Shown: positions 26,576 through 34,828 of the stretch, piece after piece | How the letters are laid out: each line of letters opens with the position of its first letter | Numbering within the stretch: position 1 is the first letter of the stretch | NCBI GenBank assembly: GCA_019635015.1 | Contig: JAHCAG010000007.1 | Location: 62,001-126,000, forward strand | Direction of reading: 5' to 3' | From: Burkholderiales bacterium | Lineage (GTDB): Bacteria; Pseudomonadota; Gammaproteobacteria; Burkholderiales; SG8-41 | DNA: 64,000 nt | Notes under the pieces: generated by a model | Told to the model about the DNA's origin: nothing | Seen by the model: only the letters and a program-made list of their open reading frames with translations | The model's database searches: none | Made by a program: the position numbers and the translations under genes

Positions 26576-26607
26576 AATTACCAATTACCAGTCACCAATC
26601 ACCCCAA

Positions 26608-27276
26608 ATGCTGGAAACAATAGAACTCGAAACCGCCAAAAACCCCGTCGCCGCCGTGATCTGGATGCACGGCCTCGGTGCCGACGGCAATGACTTCGTG
26701 CCCATCGTCAATGAACTGGACCTCGGCGGCGCGCCGGGCATCCGTTTCGTGTTTCCGCATGCGCCGGTGCGCGCGGTGACGATCAACAACGGCCACCGCA
26801 TGCGCGCCTGGTACGACATTTCCTTCGGCGACCTCGAAGGCCACACGCGCAAGGCCGATGAAAAAGGCGTGCGCGAATCGCAGGCGCAGATCGGCGAACT
26901 GATTGAACGCGAAACCGCGCGCGGGGTCGCCGCCGGGAACATCGTGCTCGCCGGTTTTTCCCAGGGCGGCGCAATCGCGCTGCACACCGGCCTGCGTCAT
27001 GCAGAGAAACTCGCCGGGGTGATGGCGCTGTCGACCTACCTGCCGCTGGCCGACAGTTTTGCGCAGGAGGCGGCGCCGGCCAATGCAAAAACCTCCGTGT
27101 TCATGGCCCATGGCACGCAGGATCCGGTGGTGCCCTACGCGATGGGCCGCAATTCCTGCACGCTGCTGGAGAAAGCCGGTTATGCCGTAGAGTGGCGGGA
27201 ATACCCGATGCAGCACTCGGTGTGCATGGAAGAAGTCGCCGACATCGGCCGCTGGCTGGTGAAGGTGCTGGGCTGA
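26608..27276 (+). CDS. Carboxylesterase / phospholipase family alpha/beta hydrolase
   Basis: The 222-residue protein matches the compact carboxylesterase family (EstB-like, formerly phospholipase/carboxylesterase). It opens with VIWMHGLGADGNDF, the nucleophile is S118 in GFSQGG, the acid is D172 in HGTQDPVVPY, and the histidine is H203 in PMQHSVC. No signal peptide; a cytosolic broad-range esterase. The Bug receptor gene starts 26 bases downstream. Confidence 0.93.
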   Translation: MLETIELETAKNPVAAVIWMHGLGADGNDFVPIVNELDLGGAPGIRFVFPHAPVRAVTINNGHRMRAWYDISFGDLEGHTRKADEKGVRESQAQIGELIERETARGVAAGNIVLAGFSQGGAIALHTGLRHAEKLAGVMALSTYLPLADSFAQEAAPANAKTSVFMAHGTQDPVVPYAMGRNSCTLLEKAGYAVEWREYPMQHSVCMEEVADIGRWLVKVLG

Positions 27277-27302
27277 AAACAACCCTCAGGAGGATGCGCC
27301 CC

Positions 27303-28265
27303 ATGAAAGTCCCCGCCCTGCTGGCCGCGGCTGCGGCCTGTATCGTCTCCATGACCGCCCAGGCTGCCGAATCAGCCTATCCCACGCGCCCGGTACGCAT
27401 CATCGTGCCCTTCGGCGCCGGCAGCGCCACCGACGTGGTCGCGCGCACCGTCGGCCAGAATCTCGCCGAGGCGCTGGGCCAGGCCATGGTCATCGACAAC
27501 CGCGCCGGCGCCAACGGCACCATCGGTGCGGAGCTTGCGGCAAGGGCGCCGAAGGACGGCTACACGCTGCTGATGAGCACCAACACGCCGAGCGCGGCGG
27601 CGCCCAGCCTGATGAAAAAGATCAACTACGACCCGGTGAAGGATTTCGCGCCGATCGGGCGCGTCGGCACCATCGCCTTCGTGCTGGTGGTCAACCCCTC
27701 GCTGCCGGCGAAAACGATGCCGGAACTGATCGCGCTGGCGAAGAAGCAGCCGGGCAAACTCACCGCCGGATCGGGCAGCGCCGGCAGCCTGGTGCCGGTG
27801 TTCATGCTGCAGCAGATGGTGGGCATCGAGCTGAACCACATTCCGTACAAGAGCATCCCGCCCGCGCTGACCGACGTGATCAGCGGCCAGATCCACATGG
27901 TCTATGCCGACATGGTCACCGGCGCGCCGCAGGTGAAATCGGGCAAGGTGCGCGGCCTCGGCGTGACCTCCTCGAAACGCGACCCGCTGCTGCCGGAAGT
28001 GCCGGCCATCGCGGAAACGGTGAAGGGTTTCGAACTGATCGCCTGGTTCGCGCTGTTCGCGCCGGCGGGCACGCCGCCGGCCATCGTCGACCGGCTCGCC
28101 GCCGAGTCGGCAAAGATCCTCGCCCGCAGCGAGATGCGCGAGCGTTTTGCGGTGATGGGCATCCAGGTCGCGCCGCAGTCGCCGGCGGAACTGCGGAAAT
28201 TCCAGCAGAGCGAGCTGGAAAAATGGGCGCGGCTGGCAAAGGCCGCAAACATCGTGCCCGAGTAA
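27303..28265 (+). CDS. Bug-type (TctC family) substrate-binding protein 1
   Basis: This 320-residue periplasmic receptor has a signal peptide (about residues 1-23). The family core has YPTRPVRIIVPFGAGSATDVVAR, VIDNRAGANGTIGAE, the loop after APKDGYTLLM, NHIPYKS and the C-terminal KWARLAKAANIVPE. Start ATG 27303 with AGGAGG at 27288-27293; the ATG at 27294 is too close to that site. The usual NYD/DPVKDFAPI segment is intact. The ligand is unknown; no tctA/tctB genes are present. Confidence 0.93.
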   Translation: MKVPALLAAAAACIVSMTAQAAESAYPTRPVRIIVPFGAGSATDVVARTVGQNLAEALGQAMVIDNRAGANGTIGAELAARAPKDGYTLLMSTNTPSAAAPSLMKKINYDPVKDFAPIGRVGTIAFVLVVNPSLPAKTMPELIALAKKQPGKLTAGSGSAGSLVPVFMLQQMVGIELNHIPYKSIPPALTDVISGQIHMVYADMVTGAPQVKSGKVRGLGVTSSKRDPLLPEVPAIAETVKGFELIAWFALFAPAGTPPAIVDRLAAESAKILARSEMRERFAVMGIQVAPQSPAELRKFQQSELEKWARLAKAANIVPE

Positions 28266-28293
28266 GCGGCGCCTGACGGCTGCCCGCCTCTGC

Positions 28294-29079
28294 CTAGAAC
28301 GAGAATTTCACCTTCGACGCCGTCGCTGCGGGCGCAGCGGCCGGCTGCGGTTGTGCGGCCGCGCCCGGTTTGACGTAGATGTCATAGAGCAGCAGCCAGC
28401 GCCGGCAGTCGGGATCGGCCACCGGCTCGACCCCGTGGAAAGAGTTGTCCGTCTTGAAAAAGGCGAACAGGGTGTTCGGCAGGAAGGGGTGGGTGTGCAG
28501 CAGTTCGAACTTGCCGCGGTCGTGGTGCGGCCCGCCTTCGCAGGTGAATTCCGGATCCCTGGGCAGATACATCGAGGTGCCCAGATGTTTCTGCGAGTCA
28601 TCGGCCGGCAGATAGAACAGCATCGTCACCACCTTGCGCGGCGCGTCGGTATGCGGCCCGAGCTTGTAGTTGGTGACATCCTGCACCAGCAGCGCCTCGT
28701 CGTAGACCTCGACGCCCGTCTGGCCGGCAAAACGCTGGTCGATGTAGGGCTGGAACTTGCGCAGCACCAGCGAGCGGAAATTCGAGCCCACCAGCCAGCC
28801 GGCAAACTCCGACCAGAACGCGCGTTTGTCCGCGGGCAGAGTCGCCAGGTCCCGGTCGTTGAGGCCGAGCACAAAACGCTCCTTGTAACCCTTCACCGCG
28901 CGCACTTCCTCGATCGGGCGCATCGCCGCCGGATCGGGAAGGTTGTCCTGTATCCGCCGGTAGAAATCGGCCGGAAACACGTCGTGGATGCAGAAATGCG
29001 GATAGGGAAACATGCCGAAAGGCACATTCCCGACCTTGTAGGCCAGCTGCAGTTCAGCGGCGGAATACATGTTCGGCAA
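28294..29079 (-). CDS. 2-oxoglutarate/Fe(II)-dependent oxygenase-like protein
   Basis: The 261-residue protein has a double-stranded beta-helix iron site: H143-T-D145 in PHTDAPRKVVTMLFYLP, a distal H215 in SFHGVEPV, and R226/R227 which would bind 2-oxoglutarate. The C-terminus has a Pro/Ala/Gln-rich tail of about 30 residues. It overlaps the upstream FkbM methyltransferase gene by 26 bases, so the two are likely translated together and may modify the same molecule, perhaps a glycan or peptide. A start at ATG 29070 is also possible. Confidence 0.78.
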   Translation of the reverse strand: MPNMYSAAELQLAYKVGNVPFGMFPYPHFCIHDVFPADFYRRIQDNLPDPAAMRPIEEVRAVKGYKERFVLGLNDRDLATLPADKRAFWSEFAGWLVGSNFRSLVLRKFQPYIDQRFAGQTGVEVYDEALLVQDVTNYKLGPHTDAPRKVVTMLFYLPADDSQKHLGTSMYLPRDPEFTCEGGPHHDRGKFELLHTHPFLPNTLFAFFKTDNSFHGVEPVADPDCRRWLLLYDIYVKPGAAAQPQPAAAPAATASKVKFSF

Positions 29080-29818
29080 CTCCCTTGAAAGCCCCGGACT
29101 TGCGTTCGGCGCGCTGCACCTGCGCCGGATCGTGTTTCAGGCCCAGCGCATTGAGCTCGCGCACCATCGCGCGGTGCTCCTCCAGATTCAGGTTGGTCTC
29201 GATCAGCACCGAGCGCAGCGCCGGATTGCGCAGGGTCTTTTCCGCGCCGGCAACCACCTTGTGCTCGAAACCATCGACGTCAATCTTGAAATGGTTCGGC
29301 ACCGGGATCGCGCCCCCGGCCACCAGTTCGTCAAGCGTGGCGGCGATGCAGCCCTGGCTGAAGACGGCCTTCAGCGGACGCAGATGGGCATCCAGCGCCT
29401 CGTCCACCGCGTGGCAGGAGCCGCCGACGCGCATGTCCGCCATGTGCAGGTCGAAGAGGCCGGCCTTGTCCGACAGTCCCATGCAGTAAGCCTTGACCCT
29501 GTCCTGCAGCCCGTTGTTCTGGATATTGCGGTTGAGCAGCGCGTAGTTCTGGGATTCGGGTTCGAAGGCGTAGACGCGGGTGCCGCGGGTCGCCGCCGCC
29601 CAGATGGTGTACATGCCGACATTGGCGCCGCAGTCGACGAGGATGTCACCGGGCTGAAAGCCGGCGATCCACTCCAGTGTCCACGGCTCCTTGGTATGGA
29701 TGGTCTCGACGCGCCAGCGGGTCAGTGCGCCGGGCGTCGAAAAAACCATATTGGTGCCCTCGTGCTGGATTTCGCAGCGCGGGTTCAGCTGTTCATACTG
29801 TTCGAGGGTCAGGTTCAT
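29054..29818 (-). CDS. FkbM family methyltransferase
   Basis: The 254-residue protein has the SAM-binding motif DILVDCGANVGMYTIWAA (58-75), the acidic loop VYAFEPES and FKIDVDGFEHKVVAGAE, the FkbM hallmark. FkbM enzymes O-methylate polyketides, sugars or lipids. It overlaps the oxygenase-like gene that follows; no glycan or polyketide cluster is nearby. Confidence 0.9.
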   Translation of the reverse strand: MNLTLEQYEQLNPRCEIQHEGTNMVFSTPGALTRWRVETIHTKEPWTLEWIAGFQPGDILVDCGANVGMYTIWAAATRGTRVYAFEPESQNYALLNRNIQNNGLQDRVKAYCMGLSDKAGLFDLHMADMRVGGSCHAVDEALDAHLRPLKAVFSQGCIAATLDELVAGGAIPVPNHFKIDVDGFEHKVVAGAEKTLRNPALRSVLIETNLNLEEHRAMVRELNALGLKHDPAQVQRAERKSGAFKGVAEHVFRR

Positions 29819-29906
29819 GGTTGTGGCGGGGCGGACCGGATGCCTGCACTGCCGCCGATTCTAGCGCATGGCCTGCCACCGGCCGCGCAGCAGGGCCGCA
29901 ATTTTG

Positions 29907-29912
29907 TAGAAT
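29907..29912 (+). promoter_or_regulatory. Candidate -10 box upstream of the CoA-transferase gene
   Basis: TAGAAT lies about 60 bases before ATG 29972. No matching -35 was recognised at the right distance, so this is weak. Confidence 0.2.
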
Positions 29913-29971
29913 CGCAGGGTTGTTCGATCCGGCGTTCCTCCGGCATCGCAACCCCACACTGGAGAAGCCGG

Positions 29972-31171
29972 ATGACCCAACCCCTGGATGGCGTGCGCAT
30001 CATCGACCTGAGTTCGGTGGTGATGGGCCCCTTTGCAACACAGCTGCTCGGCGACCTCGGCGCCGACGTCATCAAGGTCGAGCCGCCCGACGGCGACATC
30101 CTGCGCCATATCGCGCCGATGAAGAATCCGGCAATGGGCCACATCTACCTGCACCACAACCGCAACAAGCGCTCGATCGTGCTCGACCTGAAGAAGCCGG
30201 AAGGCCTCGAAGCGCTGCAGAAGCTGCTGAAAACCGCCGACGTGCTGTTCTACAACGTGCGGCCGCAGGCGATGAAGCGGCTGAAACTGTCCTACGAGGA
30301 CGTCGCCGCGATCAATCCGCAGATCATCTATGTCGGCGCCTACGGCTTCAGCCAACGCGGCCCCTACGCCGCCCAGCCCGCCTACGACGACCTGATCCAG
30401 GGCATGTCGGCGATGCCGGCGCTGTTCCACGAGGCCGGCGCCTCGAGCCCGCGTTACGCGCCGCTGGCGATCGCCGACCGCATCACCGGACTCGCCGCGG
30501 TCAATGCCGTGACCACCGCGCTGTTCGCGCGCAGCCGCAGCGGCAAGGGCCAGTCGGTGGAAGTGCCGATGTTCGAGACCGTGACCCAGATGGTGCTCGC
30601 CGATCACATGGGCGGCTTCACCTTCGACCCGCCGGAAGGCGGTTACGGTTATGCGCGCATGCTGGCCGAACACCGCGCCCCGTACAAGACGAAGGACGGC
30701 TATATGTGCGTGCTGATCTACAACGACAAGCACTGGCGCGCCTTCCTCAAGCTGGTCGGCCGGCCGGAGATGTTCGAGCAGGATCCGCGTTTCGGCAGCC
30801 ACGAGGCGCGCTCGCGCAACATCGCCGAGGTTTATGCCTTTGCCGCAGAGCATCTGAGCCAGCGCACGAATGCCGAATGGGAAAAACTGCTGCGCGAGGC
30901 CGACATCCCCTCAGCGCCGATGAAAACCGTCGGCGACGTACTGGCCGACCCGCATCTCGCGGCCACCGGTTTCTTCAAGGAATCGGTGCATCCGAGCGAA
31001 GGCAAGCTGCGCGAGATGACGCTGGCCAGCCACTGGTCGGGAGCAGATCCGATGCCGCACCGCCCGGCGCCGCGGCTCGGTGAACACAGCGCGGAAATCC
31101 TGCGTGAAGCGGGTTACAAGGATGCCGATATCCAGAAGCTGGCTGCAGCCGGCGCGACCAGACTCGCCTGA
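29972..31171 (+). CDS. CaiB/BaiF family (class III) CoA-transferase
   Basis: The 399-residue protein transfers CoA between carboxylic acids. It opens MTQPLDGVRIIDLSSVVMGP, has LGADVIKVEPPDGD, and the likely catalytic aspartate D139 in PAYDDLIQG. GGAGAAG precedes ATG 29972. It may activate or recycle an organic acid taken up by nearby receptors; the acid is unknown. It is followed by a GTAGCCCGG repeat. Confidence 0.93.
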   Translation: MTQPLDGVRIIDLSSVVMGPFATQLLGDLGADVIKVEPPDGDILRHIAPMKNPAMGHIYLHHNRNKRSIVLDLKKPEGLEALQKLLKTADVLFYNVRPQAMKRLKLSYEDVAAINPQIIYVGAYGFSQRGPYAAQPAYDDLIQGMSAMPALFHEAGASSPRYAPLAIADRITGLAAVNAVTTALFARSRSGKGQSVEVPMFETVTQMVLADHMGGFTFDPPEGGYGYARMLAEHRAPYKTKDGYMCVLIYNDKHWRAFLKLVGRPEMFEQDPRFGSHEARSRNIAEVYAFAAEHLSQRTNAEWEKLLREADIPSAPMKTVGDVLADPHLAATGFFKESVHPSEGKLREMTLASHWSGADPMPHRPAPRLGEHSAEILREAGYKDADIQKLAAAGATRLA

Positions 31172-31193
31172 AGCACCGATATATCCCGCATTT

Positions 31194-31286
31194 GTAGCCC
31201 GGAGGAAGGCCGCAGGCCGGAGTCCGGGACCGCGTTGTCCAATTGCAACGCCCGACCCGGATTTCGCTGCGCTTCATCCGGGCTAC
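31194..31286. repeat. GTAGCCCGGA inverted-repeat element, copy 2
   Basis: A 93-base element begins GTAGCCCGGAGGAAGGCC and ends TTCATCCGGGCTAC. Its middle holds TTGTCCAATTGCAAC. Immediately after it comes GGAGAGAACGCAGAGAAA (31319-31336), resembling the CACAGAGAA repeat found next to copy 3. Confidence 0.8.
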
Positions 31287-31361
31287 AAACCCGGTCTCGT
31301 AACTCGGCCCCCCCACTGGCGGAGAGAACGCAGAGAAATCCGGGAAAGCCCACACCCCGAT

Positions 31362-31811
31362 TCAGAACTGCCGGCGATACTGGATAAATCCGGAATACTC
31401 CGCAACGCCGTCATAAAGCCGGCGCGCCGTGGTGTTCGATTCCTGCGTCATCCAGTACACCCGCGGCGAACCGGCCGCCTGCGCGCGTTCGTAGACCGCC
31501 TCGATCAGCGCCCGTCCGACACCCTGCCCGCGCGTATCCCCCGCGGTGAACAGATCCTGCAGGTAACACACCGGCGCCAGCATCGCGGTGTTGCGGTGGA
31601 ACAGGTAATGAACGAGACCGACCAGCCTGCCGTCATGCTCGGCAACCACGGCATGCATCGGCTCGTAGGCGTCGAAGAAACGCGCCCAGGTGATGCGCGT
31701 GACTTCTTCCGGCACGCTGCGCTCGTAGAAGCGGTTGTAACCCTCCCACAGCGGCAGCCATTGGTCGAAATCCGCGGGCCGCGCAGAACGGATGCTGAAA
31801 GTGTTGCTCAT
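31362..31811 (-). CDS. GNAT family N-acetyltransferase
   Basis: The 149-residue protein has the acetyl-CoA loop TRGQGVGRALIEAVYERA (93-110) and the later ESNTTARRLYDGV. The acceptor is unknown. Its ATG overlaps the stop of the AraC-family gene by four bases (ATGA), so the two are co-expressed. Confidence 0.92.
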   Translation of the reverse strand: MSNTFSIRSARPADFDQWLPLWEGYNRFYERSVPEEVTRITWARFFDAYEPMHAVVAEHDGRLVGLVHYLFHRNTAMLAPVCYLQDLFTAGDTRGQGVGRALIEAVYERAQAAGSPRVYWMTQESNTTARRLYDGVAEYSGFIQYRRQF

Positions 31812-32791
31812 GCCGGGGCTCCAGTCTGGCCGATACTGCTGTGGCGCCGCCAGGTCGCGGGCGGCATGCCGAATTCGCGCTTGAAGGCGCGGTTGAACGC
31901 GGCCTCGGATTCATAACCGACCTGTTCGGCGACGTGCGCCACCGGATCCCGTCCCTCCTTCAGTGCGCGCGCCGCCAGCGCGAGGCGCCAGCGCGTCAGG
32001 TACTGCATCGGCGGCTCGCCGAGCAGCGCGGCAAAACGCTCCGCCAGCGCCGAGCGGGAGAGTCCGGCTTCGCGGCCAAGGTCATCGACGGTCCACGCCC
32101 GTCCGGGATCGCCGTGCATCAGTGCCAGCGCGCGGCTGACCTGGGGATCCCGCAGTCCGGCGAACCAGCCGCGCTCGTTCTCCGGCAGCGATTCGAGGTA
32201 ATAGCGCATCGCCTCCAGGAACAGCAGTTCCGAGAGCCTGGCCAGCACCGCATCGGCGCCGGCACGCGGCGCCTGCGTTTCCGCCGCGCCGCGGCGCAGC
32301 GTGTCGATGATCCACGACGCCGCGGGTCCCTGCCCCATGGGCACCTTGAGCATGCGCGGCAGCGCATCGAGCAGGGGTTTGCACAGGCGGCTGTCGCAGG
32401 CGAGAAAGCCGCAGACAAAACGTGTGCGCTCCCCGCCGCCGCCGTGCCTGATGCGCGCAAGACCGCCTTCCGCCAAAGGCACGACGAGCGTTTCCGCGGC
32501 AACCGGCGCAAGCTGCAGGTCGCTGCCCATGCGGTGGCCGTCGCCATGGGGAAACAGGATCAGATCCCCGACCCCGAGCTCGACGGTGTCGGTGACGCCG
32601 GGTATGTGCACGCGGCAGCGGCCTTCGGTGACCAGGTGATAGAGCGTGACATGTTCGGCACCGGGCAGGATGTGGCGCACATCGTCCTTGCCGGGCGCGG
32701 AATCGATGCACCAGGGCGCAGTGAACTCGGCCTCCAGGAATATGCCGCTGTTCAGCCGCAGGGCCCTCAACACTTCCGACAAAGCGTCCAT
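31808..32791 (-). CDS. AraC family transcriptional regulator with cupin sensor
   Basis: The 327-residue regulator has an N-terminal cupin-like domain of the RCS/cupin_6 type (HILPGAEHVTLYHLVTEG, then VELGVGDLILFPHGDGH). The C-terminal double helix-turn-helix has WTVDDLGREAGLSRSALAERF and YESEAAFNRAFKREFGMPP. I start at ATG 32791 (MDALSEVLRALRL). It is divergent from the diiron-protein gene across about 170 bases and may regulate it. Confidence 0.92.
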   Translation of the reverse strand: MDALSEVLRALRLNSGIFLEAEFTAPWCIDSAPGKDDVRHILPGAEHVTLYHLVTEGRCRVHIPGVTDTVELGVGDLILFPHGDGHRMGSDLQLAPVAAETLVVPLAEGGLARIRHGGGGERTRFVCGFLACDSRLCKPLLDALPRMLKVPMGQGPAASWIIDTLRRGAAETQAPRAGADAVLARLSELLFLEAMRYYLESLPENERGWFAGLRDPQVSRALALMHGDPGRAWTVDDLGREAGLSRSALAERFAALLGEPPMQYLTRWRLALAARALKEGRDPVAHVAEQVGYESEAAFNRAFKREFGMPPATWRRHSSIGQTGAPA

Positions 32792-32963
32792 CGCGGCGGA
32801 CTCCGGATCAATTGTGGCGGCGTTCGGATCAAGCCGTTCCGCAACGGCGGCGGCACGCGCAAAAACCGCGGCAGGCCGGGCAAGGCGGAAACGGGATTGA
32901 CGGCCAGTATAGCAGCCGTCGCATCGACGACTTTCACCCGACAACCCCATGAGGAGATCCGCC

Positions 32964-33917
32964 ATGCTTGCAGCAGTACAGACCAACTACAACACCGGGC
33001 CGCGCCAGAAAAGCTACGCTGGCTGCCTTTCAGCCTCGAAACGCATCCGCTGGGACATCGACCGCGACGTGATCCGCGGGCGCCACTTCGACCTGAACAA
33101 GAAGTTCCTGCCCGACGGATTGTCGAAGATCGGCAGCCTCGGCTTCCTGACGGAGGACGAGCGGCGCTACGTCAGCCAGATCCAGGGCCGCAGCTACGCC
33201 AACATGTTCGGTCTCGCCGAACGCTTCATCGGCGCCAAGATGCTCGAAGTGAGCCGCGACCACTGGCTCGGCAACCAGCTTGCGCTGGAAGCGCTGGTCA
33301 AGTTCACCGACGAGGAGCTGAAACACCAGGAACTGTTCCGCCGCATCGACAGCATGCTCGCGGAAATCATGCCCGCCGGTTACCGTTTCCTGCCGGAAGC
33401 CAACGAGGTCGCCAACCTCGTGCTCGGCAAGTCGACCTGGGCGGTGCTCGCGCTGACCTGCAACATCGAGCTTTTCACCCAGGCCCACTACCGCGAGAGC
33501 ATGGAGCCGGATCCGGAACTGTCTGCGCTGTGGCGTGACGTGTTCTTCCATCACTGGCAGGAGGAATCACAGCACGCGATTCTCGACGAGCTGGAATGGA
33601 TCCGCGAGGACGCGAAGCTGTCGCAGTTGCAGCGCGACCGCGCAGTCGGCGACCTGATCGAACTGGTCGGCGCCGTCGACGGCCTGCTGCAACTGCAGGC
33701 GCCGGCTGATACCGCCTACTTCGTCAACACCTGCGACCGCGAACTGTCGCCGGAGGAAACACGCACACTGCACGACACGCTGCTGCGCGCCTACCGCTGG
33801 CAGTACATCGTCTCCGGCGTGCAGGATGAACGTTTCGGCAGGATCCTCGCCGGCATGATCAGCAGCAAGCAGGCCGAGCGCATCGAGAAGGCACTGGAGC
33901 CGATCATCAGCTTCTGA
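32964..33917 (+). CDS. Ferritin-like diiron protein
   Basis: The 317-residue, helical protein has two ExxH motifs: E118-LKH121 in DEELKHQELF and E201-SQH204 in QEESQHAILDELEW. Further glutamates sit in the right helices (E86, E169), which suggests a di-iron carboxylate site as in AurF-like oxygenases or ferritin-like oxidases. Substrate unknown. GAGGAG lies just before ATG 32964. A strong terminator follows. Confidence 0.75.
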   Translation: MLAAVQTNYNTGPRQKSYAGCLSASKRIRWDIDRDVIRGRHFDLNKKFLPDGLSKIGSLGFLTEDERRYVSQIQGRSYANMFGLAERFIGAKMLEVSRDHWLGNQLALEALVKFTDEELKHQELFRRIDSMLAEIMPAGYRFLPEANEVANLVLGKSTWAVLALTCNIELFTQAHYRESMEPDPELSALWRDVFFHHWQEESQHAILDELEWIREDAKLSQLQRDRAVGDLIELVGAVDGLLQLQAPADTAYFVNTCDRELSPEETRTLHDTLLRAYRWQYIVSGVQDERFGRILAGMISSKQAERIEKALEPIISF

Positions 33918-33938
33918 TCTGCGTTTCCAGCCGCATCG

Positions 33939-33973
33939 CCGCAGTCCGCTTCAGGCGGGCTGCGGTTTTTTTT
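33939..33973 (+). terminator. Rho-independent terminator after the diiron gene
   Basis: An 11-bp stem (CCGCAGTCCGC at 33939-33949 with GCGGGCTGCGG at 33955-33965, one G-U pair) and a five-base loop are followed by eight T. It overlaps the last codons and stop of the convergent transporter gene. Confidence 0.85.
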
Positions 33974-34799
33974 CGAGCATCACCAGCGCAACGCCGCCAA
34001 GCACCGCCACCGACGCCAGCACCAGCCGCAGCGTCAGTTGTTCATCGAGGAAAACGATGGCGCCGAAGGTGGCGATCACCGGCACGCTCAGCTGCAGGGT
34101 GGCGGCGGTCGATGCCTTGAGGCCGGGCAGCGCGGCGTACCAGATCGTGTAACCGATGCCGGAAGCCAGCGCGCCGGAAGCCACGGCAAGCGCCGCGCCG
34201 GCGGCATCCCAGCGCGCCATGTCGAGCAGCAGCAGGCTGCAGGCCAGCGCCAAGGGAACAGTCCGGACAAAATTGCCCGCAGTGGCGCTGATCGGGTCGC
34301 CGCTGCCGCGTCCGCGCAGCGAATACATGCCCCAGGCCATGCCGGCGAAGATCATCAGCAGGGCGCCGCCGAGTGGTGGTGCGGACAAGCCCGGCAGCAG
34401 CAGCCCGGCCAGCCCCGCCAGCGCAATGGCCAGACCCAGCCACTGCAGCAGATGCATGCGTTCGCCGCGCCACAGTCCGTAACCGGTCATCGTCATCTGC
34501 ACCGCGCCGAACAGCAGCAGCGCGCCGGCGGCCGCGGTCAGGCTGCGGTAGGCCAGCGAAAACGCGATCGCGTAGGCGAACAGCGCGGCGGCGGAACGCC
34601 AGTCCCCGGCCAATGCCGGGCCGCCCCGCCGCAGCACCACGATCAGCCACAGCGTCAGCGCACCCGCGACCAGCCTGATGGTGGTGAAGCTTGCCGCATC
34701 GATGGCAGTGTCGCGCAACGCGGCGCGGCAGAACAGGGAATTGGCGGCGAAAGCCAGCAGCGCCAGCGCAGTCAGCAGAAAAACGCGTGTCCGTGTCAC
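33951..34799 (-). CDS. EamA/DMT family transporter
   Basis: The 282-residue, ten-helix membrane protein has two EamA halves, with AAFTTIR-like SFTTIRLVAGALTLWL in the first and FGAIVFLDEQLTLRLVLAS near the end of the second, a family hallmark. These proteins export metabolites. The start is GTG 34799 without a clear ribosome site. Its 3' end overlaps a terminator for the convergent gene. Confidence 0.87.
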   Translation of the reverse strand: MTRTRVFLLTALALLAFAANSLFCRAALRDTAIDAASFTTIRLVAGALTLWLIVVLRRGGPALAGDWRSAAALFAYAIAFSLAYRSLTAAAGALLLFGAVQMTMTGYGLWRGERMHLLQWLGLAIALAGLAGLLLPGLSAPPLGGALLMIFAGMAWGMYSLRGRGSGDPISATAGNFVRTVPLALACSLLLLDMARWDAAGAALAVASGALASGIGYTIWYAALPGLKASTAATLQLSVPVIATFGAIVFLDEQLTLRLVLASVAVLGGVALVMLEKKPQPA

Positions 34800-34828
34800 C
34801 GTGCAGCCGCCGCCATCGGGTCGGCGGC

